This document shows positions 52,672-59,929 of a DNA stretch of 64,000 nt, piece by piece. Numbering within the stretch: position 1 is the stretch's first letter; the number at the start of each line of letters is the position of its first letter. Under the pieces are notes generated by a model. It was not told where the DNA came from. It saw nothing but the letters and a program-made list of their open reading frames with translations, and made no database searches. Source of the stretch: DATKYQ01 sp035528415 (GTDB taxonomy: Bacteria; Myxococcota; B64-G9); contig DATKYQ010000044.1 in the NCBI GenBank assembly GCA_035528415.1, forward strand, positions 1-64,000, given 5' to 3'. Position numbers and translations under genes: made by a program.

Positions 52672-52974
52672 TTAGGGATTCCAGATCTTCACACGGCCGC
52701 CGGGTTCTTCCTCGACGGCCAACTCATCCACGTATCCAACTATGGTCGCATCCACCGGGGGCTTGTCGCCTAAAGCGATGGCCGCGTCCCTCTTCATGAC
52801 CAGGTAAACCACATCGCCGGGCCCGGCGCAACGAATCCCGTCGACTGCGACGAACGCTTCGCCCGAGGGCCGCAGGTTTTGGTCGAGCCCCTGAACGACC
52901 AGAAGCCTGAGACCCTCGAGTTCGGGGTCCTTGATCGTCGCCACTACGCGCCCGATGACTTTTCCCAAGCGCAT
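52672..52974 (-). CDS. BMC-P vertex protein (EutN/CcmL), copy 1
   Basis: A 100-residue EutN/CcmL-type pentamer protein: MRLGKVIGRVVATIKDPELEG, LLVVQGLD, GEAFVAVDGIRCAGPGDVVYLVM and VDATIVGYVDEL. Pentamers close the vertices of BMC shells. The ATG at 52974 lies eight bases after the rpiB stop; longer readings on this frame are artefacts of the overlapping gene. This copy has an extended tail (EEEPGGRVKIWNP). The locus has three such genes, which probably occupy different vertices. Confidence 0.92.
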   Translation of the reverse strand: MRLGKVIGRVVATIKDPELEGLRLLVVQGLDQNLRPSGEAFVAVDGIRCAGPGDVVYLVMKRDAAIALGDKPPVDATIVGYVDELAVEEEPGGRVKIWNP

Positions 52975-52981
52975 ACCTTGC

Positions 52982-53449
52982 CTACCCTTCCCGAACGCGA
53001 TTCTCGACCGCGGTGATCTTGTCGAGCCTTTGCTGGTGCCGTCCACCGGCATAGTCGGTCTCAAGCCAGAGCTTGGCCAGATCCTTGGCCAGGCCCGGGC
53101 CGAGAACTTGTCCGCCCAGGCAGAGCACGTTGGCGTCGTTGTGCACCCGGCTGCTCTTGACACCGAAGGCATCGTATCCGGCAATCGCCCTGATACCCGG
53201 CAGCTTGTTGGCCACGATGGCGCTGGCCTGCCCTATGCCGTCAATCATGATGCCCCGGCAATCCGCGGAAACCCGCGAAGCTCCGGCCACGGCCTGCGCC
53301 ACCAAAAAGGCGAAATCGGGATAATCGCAAGCATCCTTCCCGTGACAGCCGAAGTCGCGCACCTCGTGCCCAAGTTCCACCAGAAATGTCTTCAGCGACT
53401 CTTTCAGTTGGTAGCCACCGTGGTCGCTGCCGATAAAAATCTTCATCAC
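52982..53449 (-). CDS. rpiB: ribose-5-phosphate isomerase B-like enzyme with altered active site
   Basis: A 155-residue RpiB/LacAB-family isomerase: FIGSDHGGYQLKE, DYPDFAFLVAQAVA, SSRVHNDANVLCLGGQVLG, YAGGRHQQRLDKI. In E. coli RpiB the catalytic base is Cys66 in GILICGTGVG; here the aligned segment is GIMIDGIGQA, so D70 takes that place and the next Thr is Ile. The phosphate-binding Arg and the His in RVHND are kept. It starts inside the tpiA stop (ATGA). It may isomerise ribose-5-phosphate or another pentose/tetrose phosphate in the BMC pathway; the substitution suggests changed chemistry or substrate. No encapsulation helix. Confidence 0.85.
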   Translation of the reverse strand: MMKIFIGSDHGGYQLKESLKTFLVELGHEVRDFGCHGKDACDYPDFAFLVAQAVAGASRVSADCRGIMIDGIGQASAIVANKLPGIRAIAGYDAFGVKSSRVHNDANVLCLGGQVLGPGLAKDLAKLWLETDYAGGRHQQRLDKITAVENRVREG

Positions 53450-54315
53450 GCCTTCTCCCGGGCCGTAATGGCGATGATTTCACTCAACGCTTCGGGATTC
53501 AAGCCCGCTCCTCCCACCAGGAAACCGTCGCAGTCCGGCATTCGCGCAAGATCCCCGGCGCTGCCGACACCGACGCTGCCCCCGTAGAGCAGGCGCGACC
53601 GTTCGGCCCAGGCATGTGAAAACAACTCGCCCAACCTGTCGCGGATGAAAACCAGGGCCTCCTGGACCTGGGAGGGCGAGGCGACCAGTCCGCTGCCGAT
53701 GGCCCAGATCGGCTCGTAGGCCACTACGATCTCCTGCGGATCGGGTGCCGGCTGCCCCAGCCCGGAAAGCGCCAGCGTGAGCTGGGCGCGCAGCACGCGG
53801 AAGGTCGCGCCCCGCTCGCGCTCTTCAAGCCGCTCGCCGACGCACAGAACAGGAGTCAGGCCTGCGGACAGCGCGGCGAGCAGCTTGCGGCGCACCAGTT
53901 CGTCGTCCTCGCCGGCCGCCCGGCGCTCGGAATGTCCCACGATCACGTAGCTCGCGCCGGCATCCTTTATCATCTCGGCGCTGTGCTCCCCTGTATGCGC
54001 GCCGGAGTGTTCCGGGTGCAGATCCTGGGCGCCCAGGCTGACATGCGTGCCGTTGGAGAGCGCGCCGCGCAACACCGGCAGCAGCACCAGCGGCGGGCAC
54101 AACAGCGTGTCCACTCCGCTGTCCGCGTGAGGATTCAGTTTGGCCGCGTAGCGCCGCGCGTCCTCGGCCAGCAAGTTCATTTTCCAGTTGGCGGCGATCA
54201 GCGGCCGGCGACCGCCGCTGGCGGATAACCGATGTATATCTGCATCGCCCGCGGCCATGGTCTCGTAGACCACCTGGCGCACCACCCGTTCCACTCTGTC
54301 CCGCAGGTCGCTCAC
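53446..54315 (-). CDS. tpiA: triosephosphate isomerase with N-terminal encapsulation-like helix
   Basis: A 289-residue TIM. The core is intact: LIAANWKMN (catalytic Lys), VIVGHSERR (His), VVAYEPIWAIGSG (Glu), and the phosphate loop LYGGSV and FLVGGAGL. It interconverts DHAP and glyceraldehyde-3-phosphate. The start is GTG 54315, overlapping the BMC-P stop (GTGA); this leaves an additional about 37 residues before the barrel, with an amphipathic stretch SDLRDRVERVVRQVVYETM, like a BMC targeting helix. An ATG upstream inside the BMC-P gene is not credible. Encapsulated TIM would join DHAP from LsrF and GAP from DeoC. Confidence 0.88.
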   Translation of the reverse strand: MSDLRDRVERVVRQVVYETMAAGDADIHRLSASGGRRPLIAANWKMNLLAEDARRYAAKLNPHADSGVDTLLCPPLVLLPVLRGALSNGTHVSLGAQDLHPEHSGAHTGEHSAEMIKDAGASYVIVGHSERRAAGEDDELVRRKLLAALSAGLTPVLCVGERLEERERGATFRVLRAQLTLALSGLGQPAPDPQEIVVAYEPIWAIGSGLVASPSQVQEALVFIRDRLGELFSHAWAERSRLLYGGSVGVGSAGDLARMPDCDGFLVGGAGLNPEALSEIIAITAREKA

Positions 54316-54629
54316 TTGTGTGCACCCTCCCCGGCCGGCGCCTCGAGCGCCAGGCGTTCGCCGCGCACCCGGACCTGATCGATCACCCCAACGATGATCG
54401 CTTCGCAAGGCGCGCTATCGCTGCCGAGCACCTGCCGGGCGCTCTTGCCTTCCTCGACCACCAGGACGTAGTCACCAACGCCCGCCTGGGCGGCGTCGAT
54501 GGCGATAAAAGCAGGATCGGTCTGCCGCCCCTTGCTGTCGATCGGGCCGACGAACATCAGCTTACAGCCGACATGATCCGGATGCTTGACTGTCGCAACC
54601 AGCGACCCGATGACCCTCGCGATTTTCAA
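54312..54629 (-). CDS. BMC-P vertex protein (EutN/CcmL), copy 2
   Basis: A 105-residue EutN/CcmL protein: MKIARVIGSLVATVKHPDHVG, KLMFVGPID, AFIAIDAAQAGVGDYVLVVEEGKSA and EAIIVGVIDQVRV. A pentamer for shell vertices. The stop overlaps the tpiA GTG. It differs from the other two copies in the loop around residues 30-40 (SKGRQTDP) and in its Ala/Gly-rich tail. Confidence 0.92.
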   Translation of the reverse strand: MKIARVIGSLVATVKHPDHVGCKLMFVGPIDSKGRQTDPAFIAIDAAQAGVGDYVLVVEEGKSARQVLGSDSAPCEAIIVGVIDQVRVRGERLALEAPAGEGAHK

Positions 54630-54658
54630 GTCAATCTCCTTATCCGTCCATCAGGCGA

Positions 54659-55222
54659 TCACAACAACTTCGCAACCAGGTCGGGATGCGGGGCCGGGAT
54701 CACGGTCGTAGCCAACAGCAAGCCGTGATCGCGGGCCGCACGCTGTCCGGCCTCGACGGCCGCCCTGACGGCGGATACCTCGCCGGTCAGCAGCACATAG
54801 CCCTTGCCTCCCAGTGCCCGGGCCAGACGGATCTCGAGCAAGTCGACCCGGGCGCTCTTGACCGCCTGGTCGCCGGCGATGATCGCCGCAGCCAGCGAAA
54901 AAGTCTCGATCACTCCCAGGGCGGCGATGCCGGCCGGCACGGTCGTAGCGCTGAAGGCATCGAGTACCTGCGGATGAACGTTGGGAATGACGATCTCGTC
55001 CACTAAGCTGTCTCTGGCCTCGGTCTTCCCGGCCGCGACCGCGGCCTGCGTATCGGCCACCGCTCCACCGATGATTGTCAGGTACTTGCCCGGGCAGACC
55101 GGGCTGGAAAACAGCAGACGCACCCGGGCGGCCTTGAGCATGGCATCAGCCGCCCGGATTCCCGTGACCACGCTGCTGGTCTCGACACAACCAATCGCCT
55201 GCTCATTTTTTTTCTCGACCAC
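54659..55222 (-). CDS. pduT: BMC-T tandem shell protein, PduT-like with Fe-S Cys
   Basis: A 187-residue tandem BMC-domain (trimer) protein. Domain one spans about 8-90 and domain two about 100-187. The segment SSPVCPGKYL matches SKTICPGKFL of PduT, in which the Cys binds a 4Fe-4S cluster in the central pore; here it is C43. The second-domain opening is GVIETFSLAAAIIAGDQAV and the end is VIPAPHPDL. PduT-type shells pass electrons between lumen and cytosol with PduS, which is encoded directly upstream (three bases). So the pair here is likely an electron conduit. Confidence in the shell role is high and in the cluster moderate. Confidence 0.92.
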   Translation of the reverse strand: MVEKKNEQAIGCVETSSVVTGIRAADAMLKAARVRLLFSSPVCPGKYLTIIGGAVADTQAAVAAGKTEARDSLVDEIVIPNVHPQVLDAFSATTVPAGIAALGVIETFSLAAAIIAGDQAVKSARVDLLEIRLARALGGKGYVLLTGEVSAVRAAVEAGQRAARDHGLLLATTVIPAPHPDLVAKLL

Positions 55223-55225
55223 GGT

Positions 55226-56578
55226 TTACTCCACGTCGATGGTGACGGCCGTCGGACTGACTTCGGCCACCCGTCCGGCAAGGCCGGTGTGTACGCATGC
55301 GCCCAGAGCGTCCCCGGGGACCTCTCCCAACAGCTCTCCGGCCGCTACATTCTGGCCGGCTTCTACCACGGCCTGTGCCGGCTGGCCGGCATGTTGCTTC
55401 AACGGTATGGTCAGGCGCGTCAGCTCGATTTCAAATGCAGCCCGGGGCGCCGGGCGATCGTAGGCGTCTAGGCCCAGGCGGGCAATCAGGCGTTTGGAAG
55501 GCACCCTGCGTAACGGACTGAATTCGCGTTCCGCCGATGTCACCGCCGGCTGCGGGCGAGGCATCCCGGCTTCCGTAAGTCGCCCTACAAACTCTTTGTT
55601 CATGGCGCACGGGTCGAGATTCATCACACAACCATAGGCCGTACATAACCCGCAGCCTGAGCAGAGAAAGGCCCCCGTGTAAGCCTGCAGATCCTCGCTC
55701 ACGCTCGCGGCCAGGTTACGCATCAGTCGGTCGGGATAGAGCCGGTGGCCAAGCAAGTTGCGCGGGCAAATTTCGGTGCACAGCATGCACTTCAGACAAG
55801 CCGAGCGCGCCAGGTGAATTTGGCGCTCGACTGTCCGCCGTCGACGTGTGACCTGCGGGTGATCCGCGGGAAGCACGAGCATAAGGCTTGTGGTCTTGGT
55901 TACTACTGAGGAACTCTCGTCCACGATCGAACCCATCATCGGCCCGCCGGAAATGACTACTGCCGATTCGCAGGCTGCTCCCCCGGCCGCTTCCAGCAGA
56001 GCCGACAAGGGAGTTCCAAGCGGCACGCGGAAGGTGGCCGGGCTCCCGACCGCGCCCGCCAGGCTGACGTAGCGGTGCGTGACAGGCTGCCGGCCGTCGA
56101 CGGCCGCGGCCACATCGATCAGGGTAGAGACATTCGACACCACGGCGCCCACCGCGAGCGGCAGGCCGAACTCGGGAATTACACGATCGAGCACCTCGCG
56201 TACCAGCACAAACTCGTCCCCGGCCGGGTAAAAGTCATCCAGCAGGCGCAACTCAATCTTCTCGCCAATATTGCCGAGTTTGATTGCCTCGCCGAGCGCA
56301 TCGATCGCTGGGGCGTATTTTTTCTTGAGCGCCACGATCCCGCGCCGGGCACCGGTGATCTCCATGGCGATCTGCAGCCCGCGCAGCACCTCGCGGGGCT
56401 TCGAGGCCATGCGCTGCTGGTCGACCCGCGCCAGCGGCTCACACTCGGCCCCGTTACCGATGACTACCTCCACCTGCGCTGCATACTTGACATGGGTGGG
56501 GAAACCCCCGCCTCCGGCGCCGACCACGCCGGCCGTGCGAATTCTTTCGAGCCACTCTTTTACAGAACCATGGACCAA
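55226..56578 (-). CDS. pduS: PduS-like Fe-S flavoprotein (RnfC-related)
   Basis: A 450-residue RnfC/PduS-family electron carrier. GVVGAGGGGFPTHVKYAA and GNGAECEPLARVDQ are the flavin/NADH-binding start. Two 4Fe-4S motifs are C261-LK-C264-ML-C267-TEI-C271 and C306-SG-C309-GL-C312 with C317/C324. A biotin-like (RnfC hammerhead) region closes the protein (about 390-450). In Pdu compartments PduS transfers electrons from NADH, assisting cobalamin reduction or NAD recycling. Here no B12-dependent enzyme is seen, so NADH re-oxidation through the PduT-like pore is more likely. It starts 11 bases after the aldehyde dehydrogenase stop. Confidence 0.9.
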   Translation of the reverse strand: MVHGSVKEWLERIRTAGVVGAGGGGFPTHVKYAAQVEVVIGNGAECEPLARVDQQRMASKPREVLRGLQIAMEITGARRGIVALKKKYAPAIDALGEAIKLGNIGEKIELRLLDDFYPAGDEFVLVREVLDRVIPEFGLPLAVGAVVSNVSTLIDVAAAVDGRQPVTHRYVSLAGAVGSPATFRVPLGTPLSALLEAAGGAACESAVVISGGPMMGSIVDESSSVVTKTTSLMLVLPADHPQVTRRRRTVERQIHLARSACLKCMLCTEICPRNLLGHRLYPDRLMRNLAASVSEDLQAYTGAFLCSGCGLCTAYGCVMNLDPCAMNKEFVGRLTEAGMPRPQPAVTSAEREFSPLRRVPSKRLIARLGLDAYDRPAPRAAFEIELTRLTIPLKQHAGQPAQAVVEAGQNVAAGELLGEVPGDALGACVHTGLAGRVAEVSPTAVTIDVE

Positions 56579-56589
56579 GCCAGCTCCTC

Positions 56590-58059
56590 TCAGACGATCC
56601 TGAAGGCCCCGGCCAGCACGCAGCGGCGCTGCCTGGTGAACGTGCGCGCCGAGGTCAGGCCCTCGCCGGTGGGGCCGGCGATGCTCAGCGTGGTAAAACC
56701 CTCGCCGCCGAATCCCAGCCCGGCGTAGGAGGGAGCGTTCTTGACGAAGATGGTGGTCTCGATCTCGCGGGCCACCAGGCTCATGTTGCTGACGCTCTCC
56801 GAGTGCATCATTGCCGAGTGCCGGTTGCCATGCTCGGCCTGCTTGGCCTTGGCAAGCGCAGTGGTGAGATCGGGCACTGCAACGATCGGCAGGATAGGCA
56901 TCAGCATCTCGGCCTGCACCAGGGGATGCTCGAAGGGCACCCGGCAGATCACCAGGCGCGTATCGGGACCGGCCGTGAGGCCGATCTGATCCAGCAAGAC
57001 CGAGGCGTCTTTGCCGACGAACTTCTTGTTGGGGTGCGGGTGAGGCCGGCCGGGCTCGACCAGCACCGAGGTGATCTTATCGACATCGTCGCCCGAGATC
57101 AGACGCGCTCCATAGGTAATCATCTCATCGATCAACCTGTCGGCGACGTTTTCTAAAACCAGCACCTCTTTCTCGGCCGTGCACAGGACGTTGTTGTCGA
57201 ACGATGCCCCGTCGACGATACAGCGGGCGGCCTTGCGGATATCGGCGGTGTCGTCGACGATAACCGGCGGGTTTCCCGGTCCGGCCGCGACCGCCTTCTT
57301 GCCGCAGGTCATGGCCAGCCTGACCACCTCGCCCCCACCGGTGACCATCAATAACCGGATGCCGGGATGCATCATGATCGCCTGCGATGTCTCCAGGCTG
57401 GGCTGGGCGATAGAACACAGCAGCGTCTCGGGACCGCCGGCAGCATGGATGGCCTTGTTCAGAAGACTCACGGCCTCGTTGCTCACCCCCTTGGCCAGCG
57501 GGTGAGGATTGAAGACCACCGCGTTGCCGGCCGCCACCATCGAGATGCCGTTGTTGATCACGGTGGCCACCGGGTTTGTGCAAGGGGTAACGGCGGCGAC
57601 GACACCGTAGGGCGCCGGCTCAACAAGCGTCAAGCCGTCGTCGCCCGTGTAACACATCGGCGTCAGGTCTTCCACTCCCGGTGTCTTGCGGGCCGCCAGC
57701 AGGTTCTTCTGCACCTTGTGCTCGGCGCGCCCGAAACCCGTCTCGGCCACAGTCTTGCGCGCCAGGTCCTCGGCCATCTCGATGCCCGCCTGCCGCATAG
57801 CCTTGATGAACACCCGGCGGCGTTCGAGAGACACGCCCGAGAATGCCTGGTAGGCGGCCCCGGCGGCGGCGATGGCCTCTTCCATCGTCTCGAAGACGCC
57901 ATTCGCAGTTGACCCGCCATTTTGCGCGCCGGCCCGCGGCTCGCAAATAAGTGACCGCGGACGTGGTTCTGCAACAGGCTGCGAATCGCCGTTCGTCACT
58001 CGCCTGACGATCTCGGTCACCAGCCGCTCGATCTCTTTTTCGTTCACCGGAATGGTCAT
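56590..58059 (-). CDS. CoA-acylating aldehyde dehydrogenase, BMC cargo
   Basis: A 489-residue PduP/EutE-family enzyme: aldehyde + CoA + NAD to acyl-CoA + NADH. The catalytic Cys is C293 in GASFDNNVLCTAEKEVLV; other segments are AAVTPCTNPVATVINN, GPGNPPVIVD and HPGIRLLMVTGGGEVV. Residues 7-22 (EKEIERLVTEIVRRVT) form an amphipathic encapsulation helix, and a low-complexity linker to about residue 55 follows. A near-identical pattern (EIERL) starts the cargo protein at 58408. In this locus its substrate is most likely acetaldehyde from DeoC. NADH made inside could go to PduS or to the zinc dehydrogenase. Confidence 0.93.
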   Translation of the reverse strand: MTIPVNEKEIERLVTEIVRRVTNGDSQPVAEPRPRSLICEPRAGAQNGGSTANGVFETMEEAIAAAGAAYQAFSGVSLERRRVFIKAMRQAGIEMAEDLARKTVAETGFGRAEHKVQKNLLAARKTPGVEDLTPMCYTGDDGLTLVEPAPYGVVAAVTPCTNPVATVINNGISMVAAGNAVVFNPHPLAKGVSNEAVSLLNKAIHAAGGPETLLCSIAQPSLETSQAIMMHPGIRLLMVTGGGEVVRLAMTCGKKAVAAGPGNPPVIVDDTADIRKAARCIVDGASFDNNVLCTAEKEVLVLENVADRLIDEMITYGARLISGDDVDKITSVLVEPGRPHPHPNKKFVGKDASVLLDQIGLTAGPDTRLVICRVPFEHPLVQAEMLMPILPIVAVPDLTTALAKAKQAEHGNRHSAMMHSESVSNMSLVAREIETTIFVKNAPSYAGLGFGGEGFTTLSIAGPTGEGLTSARTFTRQRRCVLAGAFRIV

Positions 58060-58072
58060 GAACTCAACCTCG

Positions 58073-58363
58073 TTACTTGGCGAAAGTCTGCCGCCCGCCG
58101 ATGTCGATAAAATCTACTATGGCCACAATGGTCGCGTCGACCGGCGAATCATGGGTGGTGTCGGTCAGCCTCGACGATGAGCCCTGAACCACCAGCACTA
58201 TCTCGTCCTCGCCGGCCCCGACTGAATCCACGGCTACCAGTTGTTTGCCGCTGGCTTCCTGTTTCTCGAAATCGACCGGATCGACGACCAGCAGCTTGGT
58301 TCCGGAAAGCTTCTCGGATTTCCGTGTGCTGACTACGTTTCCTACAACTCGCGCAAGAAACAT
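58073..58363 (-). CDS. BMC-P vertex protein (EutN/CcmL), copy 3
   Basis: A 96-residue EutN/CcmL protein: MFLARVVGNVVSTRKSEKLSG, KLLVVDPVDFEKQ, KQLVAVDSVGAGEDEIVLVVQGSSSR and VDATIVAIVDFID. It is close to the CcmL/EutN consensus in length and motifs and has a short tail. It is encoded 13 bases before the aldehyde dehydrogenase. Confidence 0.94.
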   Translation of the reverse strand: MFLARVVGNVVSTRKSEKLSGTKLLVVDPVDFEKQEASGKQLVAVDSVGAGEDEIVLVVQGSSSRLTDTTHDSPVDATIVAIVDFIDIGGRQTFAK

Positions 58364-58407
58364 GTTTCGTGCTCCTTTCGGTCAATATGTCGACCCGCAG
58401 TCGTTCA

Positions 58408-59175
58408 TCACACATCCAGCTTGACGATCTCAATGCCGAGATCGCGCGCCCGGCTTTCCGCCATAGGCGTCACGATGGTGCCCGCGGGCAGCGTAAGTTG
58501 GCGTTCACCCGCCCGCGCCAGTTGTTCTACGTCGTCCTCCGTCACAAGCCCGTCGAAAGAGCGGGCCCGCGTGGTACCGGACGTCCCGATGTGTTCGATC
58601 AGCCCCGCTATATCGGCCGCGGCTACAGGCTGCAACCCCAGCGTGTCCAGGTCACGCAAAATGCTTGCGGCCTCGGCCCCCGTCTGACCCCGTGCGCCCA
58701 ACCCGGACGGTCGCAGATCGTCCGTGACCAGGGCCACGCGCCGCCCGGCCAGAAGAGCCTGACTGACCAGCCTGACGAAGGGCTGCCCATCGCGCCTGTC
58801 AATCAGCGCCCGGGCGTGCTCGAAGCCGATACTGCCCACCAGCACCAGGTCATCGCGGCCGATCTCGCCAAGCGCATAGCTTAAGTCCGCCTCCGAAAAA
58901 GCGGAGATATCGCCGCCCAACTTCCCGCGCAAGCCCCCGCTATCGATGTCGCCGAGCAGGGCTGACTCACAGAGTACCCTCACGCGCGCGCCGCCTGCGA
59001 CCAGGGGTGCCAGTTGGTCTGCCAGGATCCCGAGGTTTGCCGAGGCCACTGGCAACACCACGAGGATTCGCGGTGCGTGGCCCGCTGGGGGCAAACTCGC
59101 GGGGGACCCCAAGCGCGCCAGAACACGTCCGGTGATTTCCTCAATCAGGCGCTCGATTTCCTTGTCGTCTGCCAT
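58408..59175 (-). CDS. flavoprotein-like BMC cargo protein
   Basis: A 255-residue BMC-associated protein of unknown reaction. Residues 4-22 (DKEIERLIEEITGRVLARL) form an encapsulation-like helix, almost the same as in the aldehyde dehydrogenase. After a linker, residues about 35-170 look like a Rossmann-type or flavoprotein fold (PRILVVLPVASANLG, DDLVLVGSIGFEHA, RRVALVTDDLRP), similar in layout to the N-terminal part of DeoC. The C-terminal part (about 175-255) ends in ERQLTLPAGTIVTPMAES and ARDLGIEIVKLD, a block seen in other BMC-associated proteins. It may be an accessory redox protein or a docking scaffold. It lies 17 bases after pduL. Confidence 0.72.
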   Translation of the reverse strand: MADDKEIERLIEEITGRVLARLGSPASLPPAGHAPRILVVLPVASANLGILADQLAPLVAGGARVRVLCESALLGDIDSGGLRGKLGGDISAFSEADLSYALGEIGRDDLVLVGSIGFEHARALIDRRDGQPFVRLVSQALLAGRRVALVTDDLRPSGLGARGQTGAEAASILRDLDTLGLQPVAAADIAGLIEHIGTSGTTRARSFDGLVTEDDVEQLARAGERQLTLPAGTIVTPMAESRARDLGIEIVKLDV

Positions 59176-59192
59176 GCGTACAATTGTCCCGT

Positions 59193-59885
59193 TTACCGAA
59201 TCGTCACACCGCCGGCCGTGTAATCACAGAAGGGACGCGTGTTGCCACCCTCGGTGCTCTGGGAGGCAAGGCATCCCTCGCGGCCGCACAGGTCAAGGCA
59301 CAGGCTTGGGACAACCTCGACCCGGCTGCCTGCTACGACTCCCGCCGCGTTGCCCTCATCGGTGTCCAGGTGCAACTCGGTCAGAAATTTGTCGCTCACC
59401 CGCACGACGATTTCATCGAAGATCAGCGAGCGCGGCCCCGGAAAGTGAACATACACCTTCTGGCCGTTTGTTACTCCGAGCCTGCGGGCGTCCTGCGGTG
59501 TCGCGTGGATGTGGCGCACGGCGCAGATGCAGCCCGAGTTCAGCCGAACCGCCCCGCGGGGTCCAATCAGATCGGCGCCCGGTGTGCCCGCCAGGTCGCC
59601 GGACAGGCGCACGGGCACGTTTATACCCAAGGCAACCCCGTCGCTTACCGACAACTCCACCTGGCTCGCGCCGCGGGGAGGGCCGAGAATTCGCACCCCG
59701 GGAATCGAGCGCCGCGGTCCGACGACCTCCAGCGTCTCGCGCGCGGCATACTGGCCCGGCTGGGACAAGGCGGACACAGGGGTCAGGCGGTAGCCGTGCC
59801 CGAAAAGCTCTTCCACATGCCGATCAGACAGGTGAACGTGCCGGGCCGAGAGGGCGACCGGGATGGTGCGATCTCCGTTTTCCAT
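59193..59885 (-). CDS. pduL: phosphotransacylase, PduL family
   Basis: A 230-residue PduL: acyl-CoA + phosphate to acyl-phosphate + CoA. Zinc ligands are in ALSARHVHLS (H16, H18), CAVRHIHATP (H125, H127) and LHLDTDEGN (H172). The start MENGDRTIPVA leads straight into the fold, so the N-terminal encapsulation peptide of Salmonella PduL is missing. A C-terminal extension of about 40 residues holds four Cys (C196, C200, C205, C220). It regenerates CoA inside the compartment or acts in the cytosol, feeding acetyl-phosphate to AckA. First gene of the BMC run; a lipoprotein gene ends 44 bases upstream. Confidence 0.9.
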   Translation of the reverse strand: MENGDRTIPVALSARHVHLSDRHVEELFGHGYRLTPVSALSQPGQYAARETLEVVGPRRSIPGVRILGPPRGASQVELSVSDGVALGINVPVRLSGDLAGTPGADLIGPRGAVRLNSGCICAVRHIHATPQDARRLGVTNGQKVYVHFPGPRSLIFDEIVVRVSDKFLTELHLDTDEGNAAGVVAGSRVEVVPSLCLDLCGREGCLASQSTEGGNTRPFCDYTAGGVTIR

Positions 59886-59929
59886 ATGATCCGGGCCCGG
59901 GCAACGCCAGTCAGGCGGCCCTTATATTG

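Larger units (their letters stand above)
48764..59885 (-). other. bacterial microcompartment (BMC) locus, sugar-phosphate-utilising type
   Basis: Fourteen minus-strand genes from pduL to the zinc dehydrogenase encode a shell (one BMC-H, one BMC-T, three BMC-P) and a set of sugar-phosphate enzymes (DeoC, RpiB, TpiA, LsrF-like, CoA-aldehyde dehydrogenase, PduL) with a PduS-like electron carrier. No B12-dependent diol or ethanolamine enzyme and no glycyl radical enzyme is present. The DeoC and RpiB pair corresponds to what is called the SPU class. Gene gaps are mostly below 30 bases with four-base overlaps around tpiA, so the part from pduL to BMC-H is probably one operon. A gap with hairpins precedes deoC and another with promoters precedes lsrF. 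Confidence 0.88.
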
